NCBI RefSeq assembly: GCF_051622035.1
Contig: NC_135361.1
Coordinates: 27,521,205-27,585,204, forward strand
DNA from: Arctopsyche grandis
Taxonomy: Eukaryota; Arthropoda; Insecta; Trichoptera; Hydropsychidae
Length of the DNA stretch: 64,000 bases
Direction: 5' to 3'
Within the stretch, counting starts at the first letter, position 1; every line of letters starts with the position of its first letter. The notes beneath the pieces were generated by a model. The model was not told the origin of the DNA, ran no database searches, and saw only the letters and a list, made by a program, of their open reading frames with translations. A program made the position numbers and the translations under genes. Positions 1 through 12,494 of this stretch are shown in pieces.

Positions 1-475
1 ATATTCAACCAATCGAATCGTCGTCATAGAAACTTTGGCTTGTTTTGTTCTCGACCAAAATTACGTGCATACATACAAAGTATTTTTCTAAAATATATAT
101 GAGATTTCATGTATGTTTAGTTGTTCAAAACAAATACGAATAGAAGTGTTGGAGAAAATTTCAACCAGCATTGGATGATAAATGTTGATATTATAGCGTG
201 GAGCGTAAAAGGATTTATGAGATCAAAATGATAAAGGTAGAGGTAGAGGTAGAGGTAGTTTAATGTTCTTGACCCGTCGGCCTACCAGCTCCGAATGAAG
301 CACGGACCATAACCGCCTAATATTTACACCCATCACAATCGGCACAGAGAGATCATTTTGATGGGTCGTGAGACCTTATTGGCTGTTGCATACAGTTTGT
401 TCATACTTCGAGGCCTTTTTGATCAGGTGATCAGCGTTAGTAAACCAGTGGTGGACGAGCACCAACCACCTATAT
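1..475. other. No gene recognised; short GGTAGA microsatellite
   Basis: No coding exon is visible. A hexanucleotide run of the AGGTAG type lies at about 234-258. The remainder is unremarkable AT-rich DNA. Confidence 0.6.
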
Positions 476-592
476 AATCCATCCGCTGTAGGAAGACACT
501 TGCGTAAAACGCATATGCTGTCTTTTTCACCCCACCTCGAACAATAGAATTCTATTGGTCGAGATGTGAAAAAGATAGTTATAAAAGGCGTT
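476..592 (+). mobile_element. Partial MITE, same family as 2527-2697
   Basis: The start (ATCC ATCCGCTGTAGGAAGACACTTG, read with a few mismatches) matches the left terminus of the complete element at 2527-2697, including the following GTAAAACG and the CTTTTTCAC block. The right terminus is missing or too degraded to see. It is an old, one-ended copy of a short non-autonomous DNA element. Confidence 0.5.
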
Positions 593-765
593 TAAACAAT
601 TAAAATCTGACAAAACGAAAGGGTGACGAAAAGTCAAACATATAAGGTTACTGGCCGCTAAGTCTAGCAAAAATCAAAAGTCACAGATCTAAATCATAAA
701 CAAAGTTGAATTAACTTTTCGCTCAGCACCGTTCGCCTATATGTAGATATATTAGGTCTACCTCG

Positions 766-1380
766 TTCCACCAACTTGCAAAATATCGAGACTCGTTTTC
801 CCAACTTTTTCGGTGTATTTCGTCGTCTCGAGTTTGTATATATACTTATATGTACATAAAAACACAATACGAAAATGTCTTACATTGTGAAATACTTATT
901 TTACACTAGCTGAACCCGGCATGCGTTGCAATGCCACAACAACGCATGCAATTCCCGTTCCCGTTCCCATTTGTCGGAAAAATGCAGGCAGCGAACACAT
1001 TTGAAATTATTCAATTGTTTGTTTATTTTACCCTAACAACGCAGGTCGCGACGCGAAAACATTTGAAATTATTGCGTTACAACGCCACTCATTCCCATTT
1101 TTCGATTTTTTTTTACGGTAAGCTTCCCGGACATGCATACAACAAATCCTGAAAGTTCCATCGTAATCGGTTCAGTGGTTTAGGAGCCTTATTCGAAACA
1201 CACACAGACATTCAATTTTTAAACGTTTTTTTTTTTTAAATATTTTAAAGGTGTCAATAGCTTAAAAATCTATGAATGATTACAATATGTCTCGTAAATA
1301 AAAGATATTACATATATGTATACAAAAAATATTTTAAGCAGACGAAAAATTGAGAAAACGAGTCTTGCAAGTTGGCAGAA
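766..1380. mobile_element. Inverted-repeat element split by a nested insertion
   Basis: Bases 766-814 and 1343-1380 are inverted copies of each other, sharing ACTCGTTTTC and CCAACTTGCA with a short internal gap in the right arm. Between them lies the dispersed element at 905-1215. The simplest reading is an old terminal-inverted-repeat element into which the second element inserted. No target-site duplication is clear. Confidence 0.45.
905..1215 (+). mobile_element. Dispersed retroposon-like repeat beginning CTAGCTGAACCCGGC
   Basis: It starts with CTAGCTGAACCCGGCATGCG and ends with GGTTCAGTGGTTTAGGAGCC followed by a CA-rich ACACACACAGACATTC tail. A second copy in reverse orientation is at 50979-51134, where the tail is a long GT/CA run. 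The 5' start resembles that of the satellite-bearing element at 22742 (CTAGCTGTATTACCCGGC), so the two may be related. It is probably a non-autonomous retroposon; the class is not proven. Confidence 0.5.
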
Positions 1381-1499
1381 CACAGCGCACCGAGATATGT
1401 TGTACTAGGAATGTGTAGCTATGAACACATATGTACACAGTGGAATAACAACAGTGCGTACGCAGGCAGGGAATGTATATATTCTGTGTTTGTTACCAC

Positions 1500-2065
1500 C
1501 GACCGACCGACCGACCAGTGAGTTGACAAAAAGCAATCGAGTGCGGGGAGGAGGGAGGGAGGCAGCGATGGGGATGTGAAGAGTGGGGTGGGTGTGGGGG
1601 GCGAAAACGGGCGATGTGGCAACAGAGCGGCGCGCCCCCTCGACTGCGCCTTCCCAACCACCCACCAAACCCCCCCCCATAGCACTAATAACCCTCGCGG
1701 CGCCACCCCCTCCCGTCCCCTAGACGCCGAACGGAAAAACAGGTCCCCACTAGAGAGTGGGCGGGGTGGTTAGTGATGGGGGGGGTAGGTGTCGATAGTG
1801 GTGTTGCGCGAGCGCAGCAGCCGCCCAACAGGTGGGCGAGGACCACGTGACCCGGGGGGCGCCGGGTGGTTTGTGGGTGGGTCGGAGGGCGCGCTCTCCC
1901 GCCGTACATCCACTTGCTATGCAAATGAAAAATCAATTCCACGCGGGGCCACAGGGTGGGGGAGTTGGGGTGTCGGTCGGGGTGTAAGGGGTGGGTTTTG
2001 AGGGGGTGGTGGGTTTCCCGGCAAGACGTGCACGCGGGGCTGCTGCTCCAGCACTTGCGACTGCG
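1500..2065. promoter_or_regulatory. CpG-rich block, possible promoter or exon region
   Basis: A sharp GC-rich island stands in AT-rich surroundings, beginning with four CCGA units (1499-1515). On the - strand a very good 3' splice site (CTGTCTGTGTCCCGCAG) occurs around 2055-2071, so an exon running into this block on that strand is possible. Following that acceptor, no frame reads as a convincing protein: the open stretches are Pro/His/Thr-rich low complexity. I see no known domain and do not call a CDS. Confidence 0.35.
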
Positions 2066-2526
2066 GGACACAGACAGACAGCGTTTCCCAAATGTAGGCT
2101 AAACTGAGCGCGATGCTGAAACCCAGAGAGGAATTCGAGTATGAAATCCCAGTTGGCAATTATACTGCGATTCTCAAAGTTTATGACATCAATCGAAGAT
2201 GACTTTTGAAGATCAGGAGCAATATGTACATTTTTCATAACGATGTAATACATATAAATACATATGTACATACATATACTTGGCAGATTTCACCAATTGG
2301 TAACTAATTTGAATGAAGTATCAATACAGGCCCAGATTCAGACTGTTTGTTACAAAAAAATAAGTAAGAATTCGAACATGGACATTCGAAAATACTGCCA
2401 TAACTAAAAATCGGAATCCAGTTGGATCAAGAATGAAATAATTGCAACGGCCAAACTAAGCAATTGCTTTGTATTTTTTACGGAATAAAAGTCACCCTCT
2501 GACTATTTAAAAATATAGTGTTATAG

Positions 2527-2697
2527 TCCATCCAGGATGTAGGATGACACTTGGGTAAAACGATTATGCTATCTCTTTCACAGCCTCTTGAACAAATAGC
2601 ATTTCGTGCAGACAGTAGAAATGCTATTAGTCGAAATGGGATGAAAAGGACAACTTATGCGTTTTACCTAATATTGTCATCCTACATCGGATGGGCA
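2527..2697. mobile_element. MITE with inverted termini, flanked by ATAG
   Basis: Left terminus 2527-2549 and right terminus 2675-2697 are inverted copies (GATGTAGGATGACA core). Inner parts also pair (GTAAAACG with CGTTTTAC). ATAG stands on both sides (2523-2526, 2698-2701) and may be a target duplication. About 170 bp, no coding capacity. A degraded relative is at 476-592. Confidence 0.6.
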
Positions 2698-2705
2698 ATA
2701 GTCTA

Positions 2706-5260
2706 AAGGATGCTCGATTTCACTTCAGATATAATTTATTTTATATAATATTTCTATGCCTAAAATACACTAAACGTACGATACAAATTCTTATCTTAAT
2801 TTCAACGGTTCAATATTCATAATTTAATTCACAAAAACGGCTCATTCAAAAAATAAAAAGATGACAATAAACAATGAGTGCAAGTTATGTTCACTAAAAT
2901 TATAAAAACTGCATCACTACGAAGTTAAATGAATTGAAAAAGATTTGCGTGAAAACAGTTCGCCGATTCTGATACATACATTCAATTGGGGTAGTGAAAT
3001 ATTCACTTCAGATGTTTGGCATTTTTCGAAATGTACCATTCACTAGATTCCTTAAGCTTTAAGGTTGAAATTATTATGTTAGCAAAGCTTAGGTTCCAAT
3101 TATGTAATAATTACTTTTATTTGAATGAAGTTTAGGAAGCGGTGGATCACACGTTTGGTATTGTCTGCAAATTCTCACGAGCACAACATAATTGATAAAA
3201 AGTTCATCGTACTCAGTGATTAGGAGACAGATCTTACTTGGATTTTTAAAAATAAAAATCAGTCTTTGATAACGCATATAATATGTGCGACACAGTTAAC
3301 TTTGCCACGTGCCTACTTTTTTTCCCCTTTTCAACACGATCTAATCCCTATTGAGATGTGAAAACTTTCACAGGTACAATGGGACAGGTATGGTTGCATA
3401 TATTTTTTTTCACAGAACCTTTTTAGCAGGTAGTTAAACACGCGCTCATTTAACTCGAGTATGTACCTACTTGCACTTGGTAATGCGGCTTATGCACCTG
3501 ATACAGGTAGGAAGGTTCCGTAACCGGAAGTTGCAGTTACCTAGGACAAATCCAAAACTCGATACGTAACTTCGCGACTCCCGACTATCCGTGCAAAAAA
3601 TCAAATTTCATATTTTTCTCAAAATTTTTGTGACGTTTTTAAGCGACAGGTAGTCGGATAACAAGCAATGGAAGAAAAAAGTCGAGAAATTTGACAGTAC
3701 GATATGAATATGTATCCGAAGTATTGTACGGGTTTAGGAATGTTCAAAACTAAGTTTCTGTGTGAATTCAAGATCTCTATTCCTCTCACATACATACGGT
3801 TGAATACTAGAGAAAATATGCACATGAAGATTAGATCTGTGTTTTGGATCTATAGAAGCTGCTTCTTCAAGTATTTTAGGATTCAAAAATTAAATTTATT
3901 CTAATATTTGACTCAAGTTCATCAACTAACGGCTGTGTGTCTCCGTGAAAGTCATAGAATTATCTACATACATATATTCTTATTAATTCGTGTTTGATAT
4001 AATAATGCACTATATGTAGACAGTTAGATTGTAGAAATTATAAACACATTCTTTGAAACTTTTGAATAGATTTGTCGCACAACAGTTTAGTGCCCTAGAT
4101 ATTACATTATATGTCCACATCGTCCCTAGACGATGTACTCAATCAAAAACTTTTCCTAGGTATCCCATGTATGTATGTATATACATATGATTCTCGTGTA
4201 AAACATTAATTTTGAACAAAACTAATATTCACCGTTAGGTATAAAATTGATTAATTTAATGTACAATGTTAAGGATTTGGAAAAAAATGCAAAAAATAAC
4301 GTAGAAAACACATTTGAAATTTGCAAGTTTACCAATTTAATTTTCGTAACAGAAATTAAAAGACGGCCTTCCTAAATTTCTTGCAAGCTGCCCAAACGTT
4401 ATGTATTAGCAATTTTTAGTTTGTTTAGTAACATTTCATTTTTGAATGAATATGCAATCTCTTTACAAATAAATCAGTAATGAATAATTTGAGAAACCCT
4501 GACTCATCGCATACAAAGATGTCAATCTATAATGAACACATAGAATACAAATGTATGTACATATAAAGACTATGAATATACTTTTATTCGAACAGTGGCC
4601 CAGTAGGGCCATATTCTACACCTTCAATTATCTCAAACATACGAAAAAAATTTTGGTATGCTTTTTTACAGCATGCGTATTATAAATAAATGTTTTATTT
4701 CTAAAAAATAAGTCCTATAACCCCCCCACAATAAATTAAGATTAAGCCCCACCGTAAGTATTGTATGTGTAATATATCTTATTTTTGCTTAGCTCATCAT
4801 ACTTGTTGAAAATAAAAATAGAACTACATAGGGGAGTAAATTTTTCCTTAGATGACAAAATGTCTAGTCATGAGCCTGCTATAGTATACGTATCTGAGGT
4901 GTAGTTTTGTGATCGAGAGAAAATTCGACCTTTGGATTTTGACTAATTTGTAGTCAGTATCGATCCCCGACCATGTTAAATGGCTTCTAGTTTTCTTTAA
5001 TAATATTTTTTTATGAATTTTTATATAATACATGTGTAACGACGAAGTTTAGTTTTATTACAAAATCGCCTTCTGTCTGTCATAGAATCACATCAAGAAA
5101 TATGAGACTACGACATACAGACTAGACTAGACAGACACTGCGTAGGTACGTTATGTATGATATTTGTGACCTAATTTTTTTTGATCAGTTGTGTTGGAGA
5201 TGAAAGTTGTATTCATTGAGGGTGTGTGTGTGAAGTAGATGGTATGTGGTGTAGGGTAGG
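2706..5260. other. No gene recognised
   Basis: AT-rich DNA with short TATGTA-type runs. Both strands were read for exon-like open frames with splice sites and none was convincing. It may be intron of the gene suggested by the - strand exon at 5269-5738. Confidence 0.5.
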
Positions 5261-5268
5261 AAACTCAC

Positions 5269-5738
5269 CCTTGGTCCATACGGTCCATGCGGTCTGGCTG
5301 CGGGGGCGCATGTTGTCCGAGATGGGGCCCCGGCAGTAGGTGGGCGCCGGGCAGGGGACCAAACGGTACCCCGAATTGCGGGGGCGCACCGCCGTAGCCC
5401 CCGCCGTAGTGGGGCGGCGGTGGGGGCGGAGGCGCCTGCGGTCCGTAGGGGCCCCCGGCTGAGGCTGGCCGTCCGAAGGATGCTGGAGGCGGGTACTGGT
5501 GCTGGTGCTGATGCTGGTGAGGATGGGGCGGAGGGCCAGGCGTGCTGGCGCCGGAGGGCGCGGGGCTGGCGGCATAGGCGGCGGCCGCAGGCTCGGGGGG
5601 CGGAGGCCCAGGACCGCCTGCGCCCCCCGCACCCGCACCGCCGCCCACGCCCTTCCAGCCCCCTGCTCCAACGCCCACGCCCACGCCCACCCCCTCGTCC
5701 AGCGCGGACGCCCCGCGCCGGCTCAGGCCTACGGACAT
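5269..5738 (-). CDS. Probable coding exon, Pro/Gly/His/Gln-rich protein of unknown identity
   Basis: This is one long open frame of 156 codons plus two bases in a GC-rich block. The first ATG (5738) gives MSVGLSRRGAS. Then follow Gly/Ala-rich sequence (residues about 20-60), a His-Gln run (HPHQHQHQHQ, about 78-87), a PPPPPPPHYGGGYGG segment (about 105-120) and a tail ending DRMDRMDQG. The frame ends exactly at a consensus donor (GG|GTGAGT, donor G at 5268), in phase 2. Because AG precedes the ATG, 5738 could also be an internal exon start rather than the translation start. Composition resembles the disordered N-terminal part of transcription or chromatin regulators, but I do not recognise the protein. 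The downstream exon would lie at lower coordinates or outside the window. The two other open frames on this strand read as Arg/Ala-rich shadows. Confidence 0.5.
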
Positions 5739-5739
5739 C

Positions 5740-6570
5740 TGAACACGTTAATGCCACTCTGCTCGAGCCGAGGGCGCGCGCCCCCCGTCACAACTGACGG
5801 GGGGCCCGATCGCCCCATTCAATACATACAAATTCAACACATAAACAAATCATGGTGCGTTTCCACCGACTGCATGATATCAATGCTTCTAGCATAAAAA
5901 TCAACTATTTTTGAACATTTTTTAGTCACAAAATACATTTCAATATTACCACTTTGAATGCTGACCAACGCCGATCGGCGTTTTGCCAAGTCCACGGGCC
6001 TGAAAAACGCCGATAGGCGTTGTATTTTGAGCACGTACAAAGTAAACAAGAATACTATCCGCTAAGCATTTCCAAGTAGCATTGAACATGGGTCAAGAAA
6101 TCCGTATCATTCATTTTTCAACGTTAATAAAGACTGGTTAACACCGAAATTTCTGAATTTATAACCATAGCAGAATTTCCCGATGGAAATCCGTAACCGC
6201 TGAGCATTTTAGATTATGGCTTGGTATATAGATAGTGAGCGTTACATTTTAACAACAATGAAGAAGATGCAACTAGTTTTGGAAAAATACATACATAATA
6301 GACTTCTTTTGTTTGTTTTATAGTGTTGTAAGATATAATAGGGAGTCTAAACACACCTTTACAAAACTCGAAATACTCGGCGGTAGTTATCTAGGGTTTG
6401 TTTGGATTAGCTACAATTTTTATGCCTGCTTTCTATTGGATGTTGGCGAAATTTTCAGCGTGGCGGGCTTTCAACAGAAAAGACGCCAGCACTCGAAGGG
6501 TTAAATGGTAATTTATTTGTATGGAAAGTGCAGTCAGAAAAAACAACGGAGGTATGTATCATTATTAGTA
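5740..6570. other. End of CpG block, then AT-rich DNA with one hairpin
   Basis: The CpG-rich block ends near 5815. At about 5965-6022 CAACGCCGATCGGCGTTTT pairs with AAAACGCCGATAGGCGTTG across a short spacer, giving a strong hairpin. No gene is seen. Confidence 0.5.
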
Positions 6571-6711
6571 GAGGTCGGAATCTGAAGGGGCCGGAAACGC
6601 GCCGCCTATTGTTCCATTGTTGTAAATCCTTTGTAAAAAAGGTTCGGCAAACCTTTAACAATGCATTTACAATCTTTGAACAATAAACAGCCCCTTCAGA
6701 TTCCGGTCTCT
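6571..6711. mobile_element. Short MITE with 21-bp inverted termini
   Basis: GAGGTCGGAATCTGAAGGGG at the left pairs with the right end at 6690-6711 with one or two mismatches. The interior contains, in reverse, the block GTAAATGCATTGTTAAAGGT that is also found, split by an insertion, at 18040-18570. No coding capacity. Confidence 0.65.
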
Positions 6712-6721
6712 AATTATTAGT

Positions 6722-6843
6722 CACCGGACCCAGAAGACTAATAATGATACAGAGCCGCGTATTGTTAAAGGTTTGCCGAACCTTTTTTACAAAGGATTTA
6801 CAGCAATGGAACAACGGATAGCACTGTGACTATCCGGTGTCTA
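6722..6843. mobile_element. Second member of the same MITE group, adjacent
   Basis: The interior (GCCGCGTATTGTTAAAGG, then TTTGCCGAACCTTTTTTACA) matches the element at 6571-6711 in opposite orientation, and CCGGA/TCCGG stands at its borders. The two copies lie 10 bp apart. Confidence 0.5.
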
Positions 6844-6849
6844 ATCATT

Positions 6850-8370
6850 ATAAACCATTAAGGTGGGGTAATTTAATCCACTTTGGAGACGTCTGCTCTA
6901 TATTCAAGCCCCTTTTGCTCAACAGAAAAAATCACTGATTAGTATGCGATTTCAGAATTATAATCATTACCATTAATTTATCTATACCAACCAAAAAAAT
7001 CTATTTAGTTCTGTTTTTTTTAAACCAGGCTATATAAAATAAATTTAAATTAAAAAAAAAACTATTGAAACATTAAGGCAAATGCCAATAATTGTTTAAA
7101 ACTAAAAAATGCAATCATCAGTGGAAGCGCACCATTGTACATAATTCCGAAAGTCGTACACAATCAAATTATACGTAAAAAAAAACAAGCATAATTTATC
7201 ATGTACGACTTTCTACCGGCGAGATCAGATCGAGAAAAGTCAAAATAAAATTCCTCAATTAATACAAAGTCCAGATAATATTACCAGGGCTAATTCAGCT
7301 TACACATTTCCTCGATCCAACCACGCGGTTACATCTGCACAAACCATCCATAAGCCAAAAGAACATCGAGGTGACGAAACATCTTCAACACTAATAAAAA
7401 AATAATAATGAATAATCACAATTGAAGATGACAGAGCTGTTTGGCTTATGAAAGATTCGTATAAACATAAAAAAAAAATTAAACATAAAACATGCAGTAC
7501 ACATTATGTGATAACACGTATAAGTAAGCGAAGGAAACCGAATCGGTAATAAGGTAAGTAGAGTGTGGTGATAAGATATGAAACGAGCGAGCCCAACGCA
7601 CGGTCAAGCTTGCAACCCTTTCGCGCTTTACAACTCGAACGCAAATTTACACGCGGGAAATGTGCATATTTGGCGAATGTAAGCAAATCAACGTGCGATA
7701 GATATTTTATCGAATTTATCACAATCCAAAGAAAACCAATCGTATGTACCTACTACGAATATTATAGAATTCTTCGTTGATTATAAACCAAATAAGAAAT
7801 TAATAAACTAAGGTTTATTACACTTCAACACATTAAACAATATTGCATTGACATATTTTTGCTAAAAGTAGACAAATCCACGTGAAACTTCGGCAGGGCT
7901 GATTAGTCGCCAAAAATGTTACTTCAACTTCGATTTTAAAAACTTGTAATAGATTTTTTTCTTATTTTTTATTCATATATATGTATACGAAACTATTTCC
8001 AGATATTAGAATTGTAGATAGGTTTTTGAGCTATTTTTCCTATTATACTGTACATTAACATTAGAATAATATAATACTATGATTACTAATAAAATTAAAT
8101 TAAAATAGAAAATGATCAGTAGATCAGTAGTTATTAAAATAGATATAAGATGTATTGTGAAAATACATAATTTAGTAATAATAAAAAGCATTTAAATGGT
8201 TTCGTTTTACCCCTAGTAAGGGTGGCACATATCTAGTGAATCAATGCTGTTCAATTGAACTATTTATCTTTAAATATTTTATACATCAAACAAATAAAAT
8301 GTTCACATTTGGCGTTAAAAATTACTCAATTTGACCTAGTTGTGGGAGAAAGACAAGTAGAAATGCGGTG
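6850..8370. other. No gene recognised; holds one half of a dispersed repeat pair
   Basis: AT-rich DNA. The stretch 8040-8195 is a near-identical match to 59005-59150 (shared ATGATCAGTAGATCAGTAG and flanking text), so it is a dispersed repeat of unknown class. Nothing else stands out. Confidence 0.5.
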
Positions 8371-8379
8371 TCTCAGATG

Positions 8380-8835
8380 TTCTCACGAAGACAAGTCCAC
8401 AGACTTTCTGTTCATCGACAATTTGCTCACACACTGCTTGACTCGTTCATGACAAATCGCTCACGACTGCGTTCACCACCTTTGGTTCAGACATTTCGTT
8501 GACAGACGGTTCGCTGGCAAATAATTCGTTCGCGGACCTCGTAATTCATTTTCATTTTTCGAATAATTTTTTCCAGCTTTTTCATAATTAAATTATTATT
8601 ATATCGTGTATAGTTCGTTAAGGCAATTATTTGAAAAAAAAATCACTTTTTAATGCAATTTCAAAAGTAACCATTTTAGAATTTCCGGTTTTATAGTAAT
8701 TGTTATTATCTGTTAACGACCCGTCAATCAACGAAAAATCCGAGAACGAAATGTCGGTGAATCAAACGGAACGTCTGTAAGCGAATTGTCGATGAACGAA
8801 AAGTCTGTGAACGATTTATTGTATAATTGTCTCAG
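8380..8835. repeat. Inverted arrays of a degenerate GTCNGTGAACGAA unit
   Basis: On the + strand at about 8730-8830 a unit of about 16-20 bp (GTCGATGAACGAAAA, GTCTGTGAACGA, and variants) is repeated five or six times. At about 8385-8550 the same unit recurs on the opposite strand. The two arrays form the arms of a large foldback structure around an AT-rich centre. A further short run is at about 10020-10075. It looks like a foldback-type DNA element. Confidence 0.5.
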
Positions 8836-9660
8836 ATCTGCATCCATTGACATTGGTGAATCACTATTCGGCGCGAATAAGAGTCAAATAAATAAATGCG
8901 AAATCAGAGTCGCCCGATTTTTATTGACTCCACGACTCCGACTAACAGCCCTACCATTTGATTACATTATATGTTTAAAATTATTATTAGCTTACAAAAA
9001 ACCATAAAACTGCCCATGAATAAATAAATTTAAAAAAATCTGCAAATAATTTCAACTTTTCCCAATAAGTAAACCTTGCAAAAATAAAACCCCAATCTTC
9101 AATAACCAAAATTAAAATATGATAAAACTGTTATTCCTATTCTACCTCACAGTTAAATTCCCGTTATATTATCGAGTTCAGCCCTAAATTACACGCGCCA
9201 TCGATCATATTCTCCTGAAAATATCTCTAAATTTTGACGAGTACGTCCACGCTTGCGCGAGGCGTGACGTCAAAGCCCACAAAAACCCAACGACATCCCT
9301 TGATTTTCGCTCTTGTCTTGTCAAAACCACGTCACATTATGCAATATCTAGCACGCAACGTTAAATTTCTGACAAACGTATGTAAAGACGACCGTAGGTC
9401 TATATTTAGACCGGACAACACGGATCGGTGACCTTCAAACGGTGTCTGACTGAACCTCTATTTCAGGTATGGGTTTTCGATGGGGTCCGCGTACCACCGT
9501 TTGAGCATCGCCGGCAAAGAAAACCACTACACGCAAACGGAAAAATTCAATTTCTAAAACAAACCGAAATATTCGCAACGGTGTGGTAAATAGTGAGTTT
9601 ACTGAGTAATATGTATTTCGATTGTGAAGGACAGGCTTCTAATGGCGCAAAATCACAAAA

Positions 9661-9950
9661 GTGGTACGCGGCACGTGTTTTTTTATTATTTTTAAAATAG
9701 TTTTAAAAAAACGCTAGCACGTCTTATATATGCTATGGCGATCCAGGCCAAAATTTGGTGTTTTCGGTAATATTTTATCCTTGTATTAACAGTGATCGAT
9801 AACGGTGATTCCCATATTTAAAAGAATGTCGGAGAAACTCATCGAAATAATAAAATGATATGAATTAACAATAACATGAAGACACGTCCATTCACAGCTG
9901 TAGGCTGCCTAGACATGCCGTACCGTATGATTCTGATTTCACATACGTCA
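9661..9950 (+). repeat. Dispersed repeat family G, copy 1
   Basis: Begins GGTACGCGGCACGTGTTTTT, contains GTGTTTTCGGTAATA and AACAGTGATCGATAACGGTG, and ends near GACACGTCCATTCACAGCTG and GCCGTACCGTATGATTC. Copies at 10423-10690 and 11146-11420 share these blocks in the same order. No coding capacity and no clear terminal repeats. Confidence 0.55.
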
Positions 9951-10422
9951 CTAAAATCTCGACATCAGGTACTCAAAAATTCACCCATCGAGAGTCATTC
10001 AAACGAACTACCATACATTCCGAATGAGCGATTTTCGAGTCAACGATTGTCGTGTGCGAGATAGTCATGTGCGAAATTTTCCGTTTACCGTCTTCGCCCT
10101 AAAATCTACACGCAGCCAGTCATTTAGTCGAGTAGTGCTGAACAACAAAACAGGGCAATAAGTGGAATTTAATTGAAAATTTTTCATTAATTAAATTATA
10201 TTTTTTTTATACATTTAATATTTTATCAATATGCAAAAACTAACACGATCTAAATGCTCTTAAATTGCGACGTCATTTTTTAAATTTATATTTTAACAAA
10301 AAAATATATACATTTTAATGAAGATATTAAAACTGTATTCAGGTGTACGTACAACTATTTTTCAGCTTTCTTTAAGATTAATACAGAAGACAAGTGCCAC
10401 TCTTAGGGAGCAGACATACAAA

Positions 10423-10690
10423 GTGATACGTGGCACGTGTTTTTTTTTATAGATAGTTTTACACATGTAAAAAATTTTTGCACGCCTGATCTACGCCAAT
10501 CCAAAACTCACCCCCTGGAGTGTTTTCGGTGATACATTTACGTTGTATTGACAGTAATCGATAAGGATAATTCCCATGTTTGAAGAAATGTATTAGAAAC
10601 TTATTTAAACAATAAAATCGGACAAATAATGACCTAAGACACGCCCATTCACAGCTTAAATCTACCTAGGGATTCCATGCCGTACGATTC
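10423..10690 (+). repeat. Dispersed repeat family G, copy 2
   Basis: Same block order as copy 1: ATACGTGGCACGTGTTTTTT, GTGTTTTCGGTGATA, GACAGTAATCGATAAGGATA, GACACGCCCATTCACAGCT, CCGTACGATTC. Divergence from copy 1 is substantial, so the copies are old. Confidence 0.55.
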
Positions 10691-11145
10691 GTGATATATT
10701 TAAGAAATTTCAAAATTAAATCATTCATATCTTTAACGTCAACTGTGATTATTTAAGTCCAATATTCATGCAGTAATTTAATCGAGTAGAACTTAATAGT
10801 AAAACCGACTTAATAAGAGTAAAGAAACATACTATTCAATATAGCTAGTTAAAAAGTAATTAATGGAATGATAATTTTAAAGAACCAAAATAAAATTTTA
10901 TTAAAAAACTTAAAATAAATTTAAGATAAAATTTCTAGACGTCGATTTCTATAAGTCCTAACATTTTTTTTTAAATTCCTACCGATAACTGCAATGATGT
11001 ATAAACCGCAAAAGATTCAGTCTGGTATACATAGACGAACAGACAAGAATGTTACAAAAAATAATTTTAAAACTGCAAAACAAACAAGAATTAAGTTAAA
11101 AATAGTTTAATCAGGACTAAGGGCAAAAAAAAACACACAGCGACG

Positions 11146-11420
11146 AACGTGGCACGTGGTTTTTTATAGATAGTTTTGAACATGCGAAAAAAATGTGGTA
11201 TGCCTTGCACATATTCACGAAACGTCCAGCACACACGTCCCAAAATCAATCCCCCGGAGTGTTTTCGGTAAAATTGTATCCTTGCCCGACAGTGGTCGAT
11301 AACGGTGTATCCCATATTTAAAGAAATGTAGACGACCCCCACAGCGGAGAGCCAAGCACACGACGTGCCGTTCTTCCCTGCGCGATTTCGCCCTAAATCA
11401 TTCGTGGTAATTAGAAAATT
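11146..11420 (+). repeat. Dispersed repeat family G, copy 3
   Basis: Shares GTGGCACGTGGTTTTTTATA, GGAGTGTTTTCGGTAAA and CAGTGGTCGATAACGGTGTA with copies 1 and 2, then diverges after about 11340. Confidence 0.5.
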
Positions 11421-12361
11421 ACATTTTTGGCAGAACTCATCAACCGACCTACCAGAACGACTAAAAATCTGCAGACGTATTTTAGAGTACTAAAATAAAT
11501 GGGACGAGAATCACAATTATCGCCGATTCCCATCCAAAAAAAAAATGATACGAAACAGTAGCAAGGTGTTCAGAATATGTGCCAATGAAATTCGTTGAAA
11601 CGCGAGTGCTTGTGGGATGCAAGAATGTCATGACAAGTATGACGAGAATAGTAGACATGATACCGAATACCGCTCATATGTCATCAATACACACGCCGGA
11701 TTCTACACACAATGAGAAAAGAGCAAAAGACAGTTTGAGTATCCGTTCAAACATTGGACGGATTTGTGCGACCGTCACGTTTGTTTGGTTTCGAGACAGT
11801 TACATATTTTACAACAGTTTATTTAACTGTTCCTGATTCCCATTTCATTACTCATTCGAACACTTGGAAAGCAGTGTGACTTCGATGGTCTAAAAGGTTC
11901 AATGTCGGTAAGCGAACGAGTTACATACATAGTTAGAATGTTGGGCCCTATCTGACGAAAGTTGGACATTGGTCTTAGTGGAACTGGGCTATGGATTTTT
12001 TACGGACATTTGTGGCTCGTCCATTATTTCGTTAAATTTGTTTCATCGTCTGAGAGTGGCTGGTTGTGGAATATAGTGCATTACGAAGGGGTGTGGCACG
12101 AATAAATCCAACGTTTGACTAACCTAGAAATGACCTATTTCATATCAATATAGAAAAAAGTAGAGGAAATGTCGATGAAAGCATTATAACATATTTGGTG
12201 TAATGAATCAGGGACGGATACTCATTAGGGAAAAATAATTTTGGAGCGTTTAGGCTATTGTTAAATTCGTAGGAAACATTTTTTTGCACTGTTGGAACGT
12301 GTATTTGATATTTGAGATTGCCCTAATGACTAACCGTAGTCTAGTAATCAATAACGCTCTT
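11421..12361. other. No gene recognised
   Basis: AT-rich DNA. An 85-codon open frame at 11579-11836 (+) has no splice context, no recognisable domain and ordinary non-coding composition; I do not call it. Confidence 0.5.
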
Positions 12362-12490
12362 GCAAACTCTAATAGGGAGTCACAAATATCCAAGTCTGAC
12401 CAGCAGTACTACAGAAATACAATCGAGGTCAACGCAGGGCTCGAACCCGAGAACTTCAAGGCGTTAGCAATTAACGCAACCAACTGCTGG
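12362..12490 (-). mobile_element. tRNA-derived SINE fragment (- strand)
   Basis: Read on the - strand it contains a B-box-like GGTTCGAGCCC and, 3' of it, CTGCTGGTCAGACTTGGATA and TTTGTGAC, which match the SINE at 50617-50880. It ends beside CCAGCAGTTGGTTGCG, the A-box side. Truncated relative to the + strand copy. Confidence 0.65.
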
Positions 12491-12494
12491 TTTA

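Noticed and set aside
1405-2271. Open frames of 80-128 codons on the - strand
   Set aside because: Pro/His/Thr-rich low complexity; the acceptor near 2055-2071 is good but the phase-compatible frame after the exon at 5269 does not read like protein.
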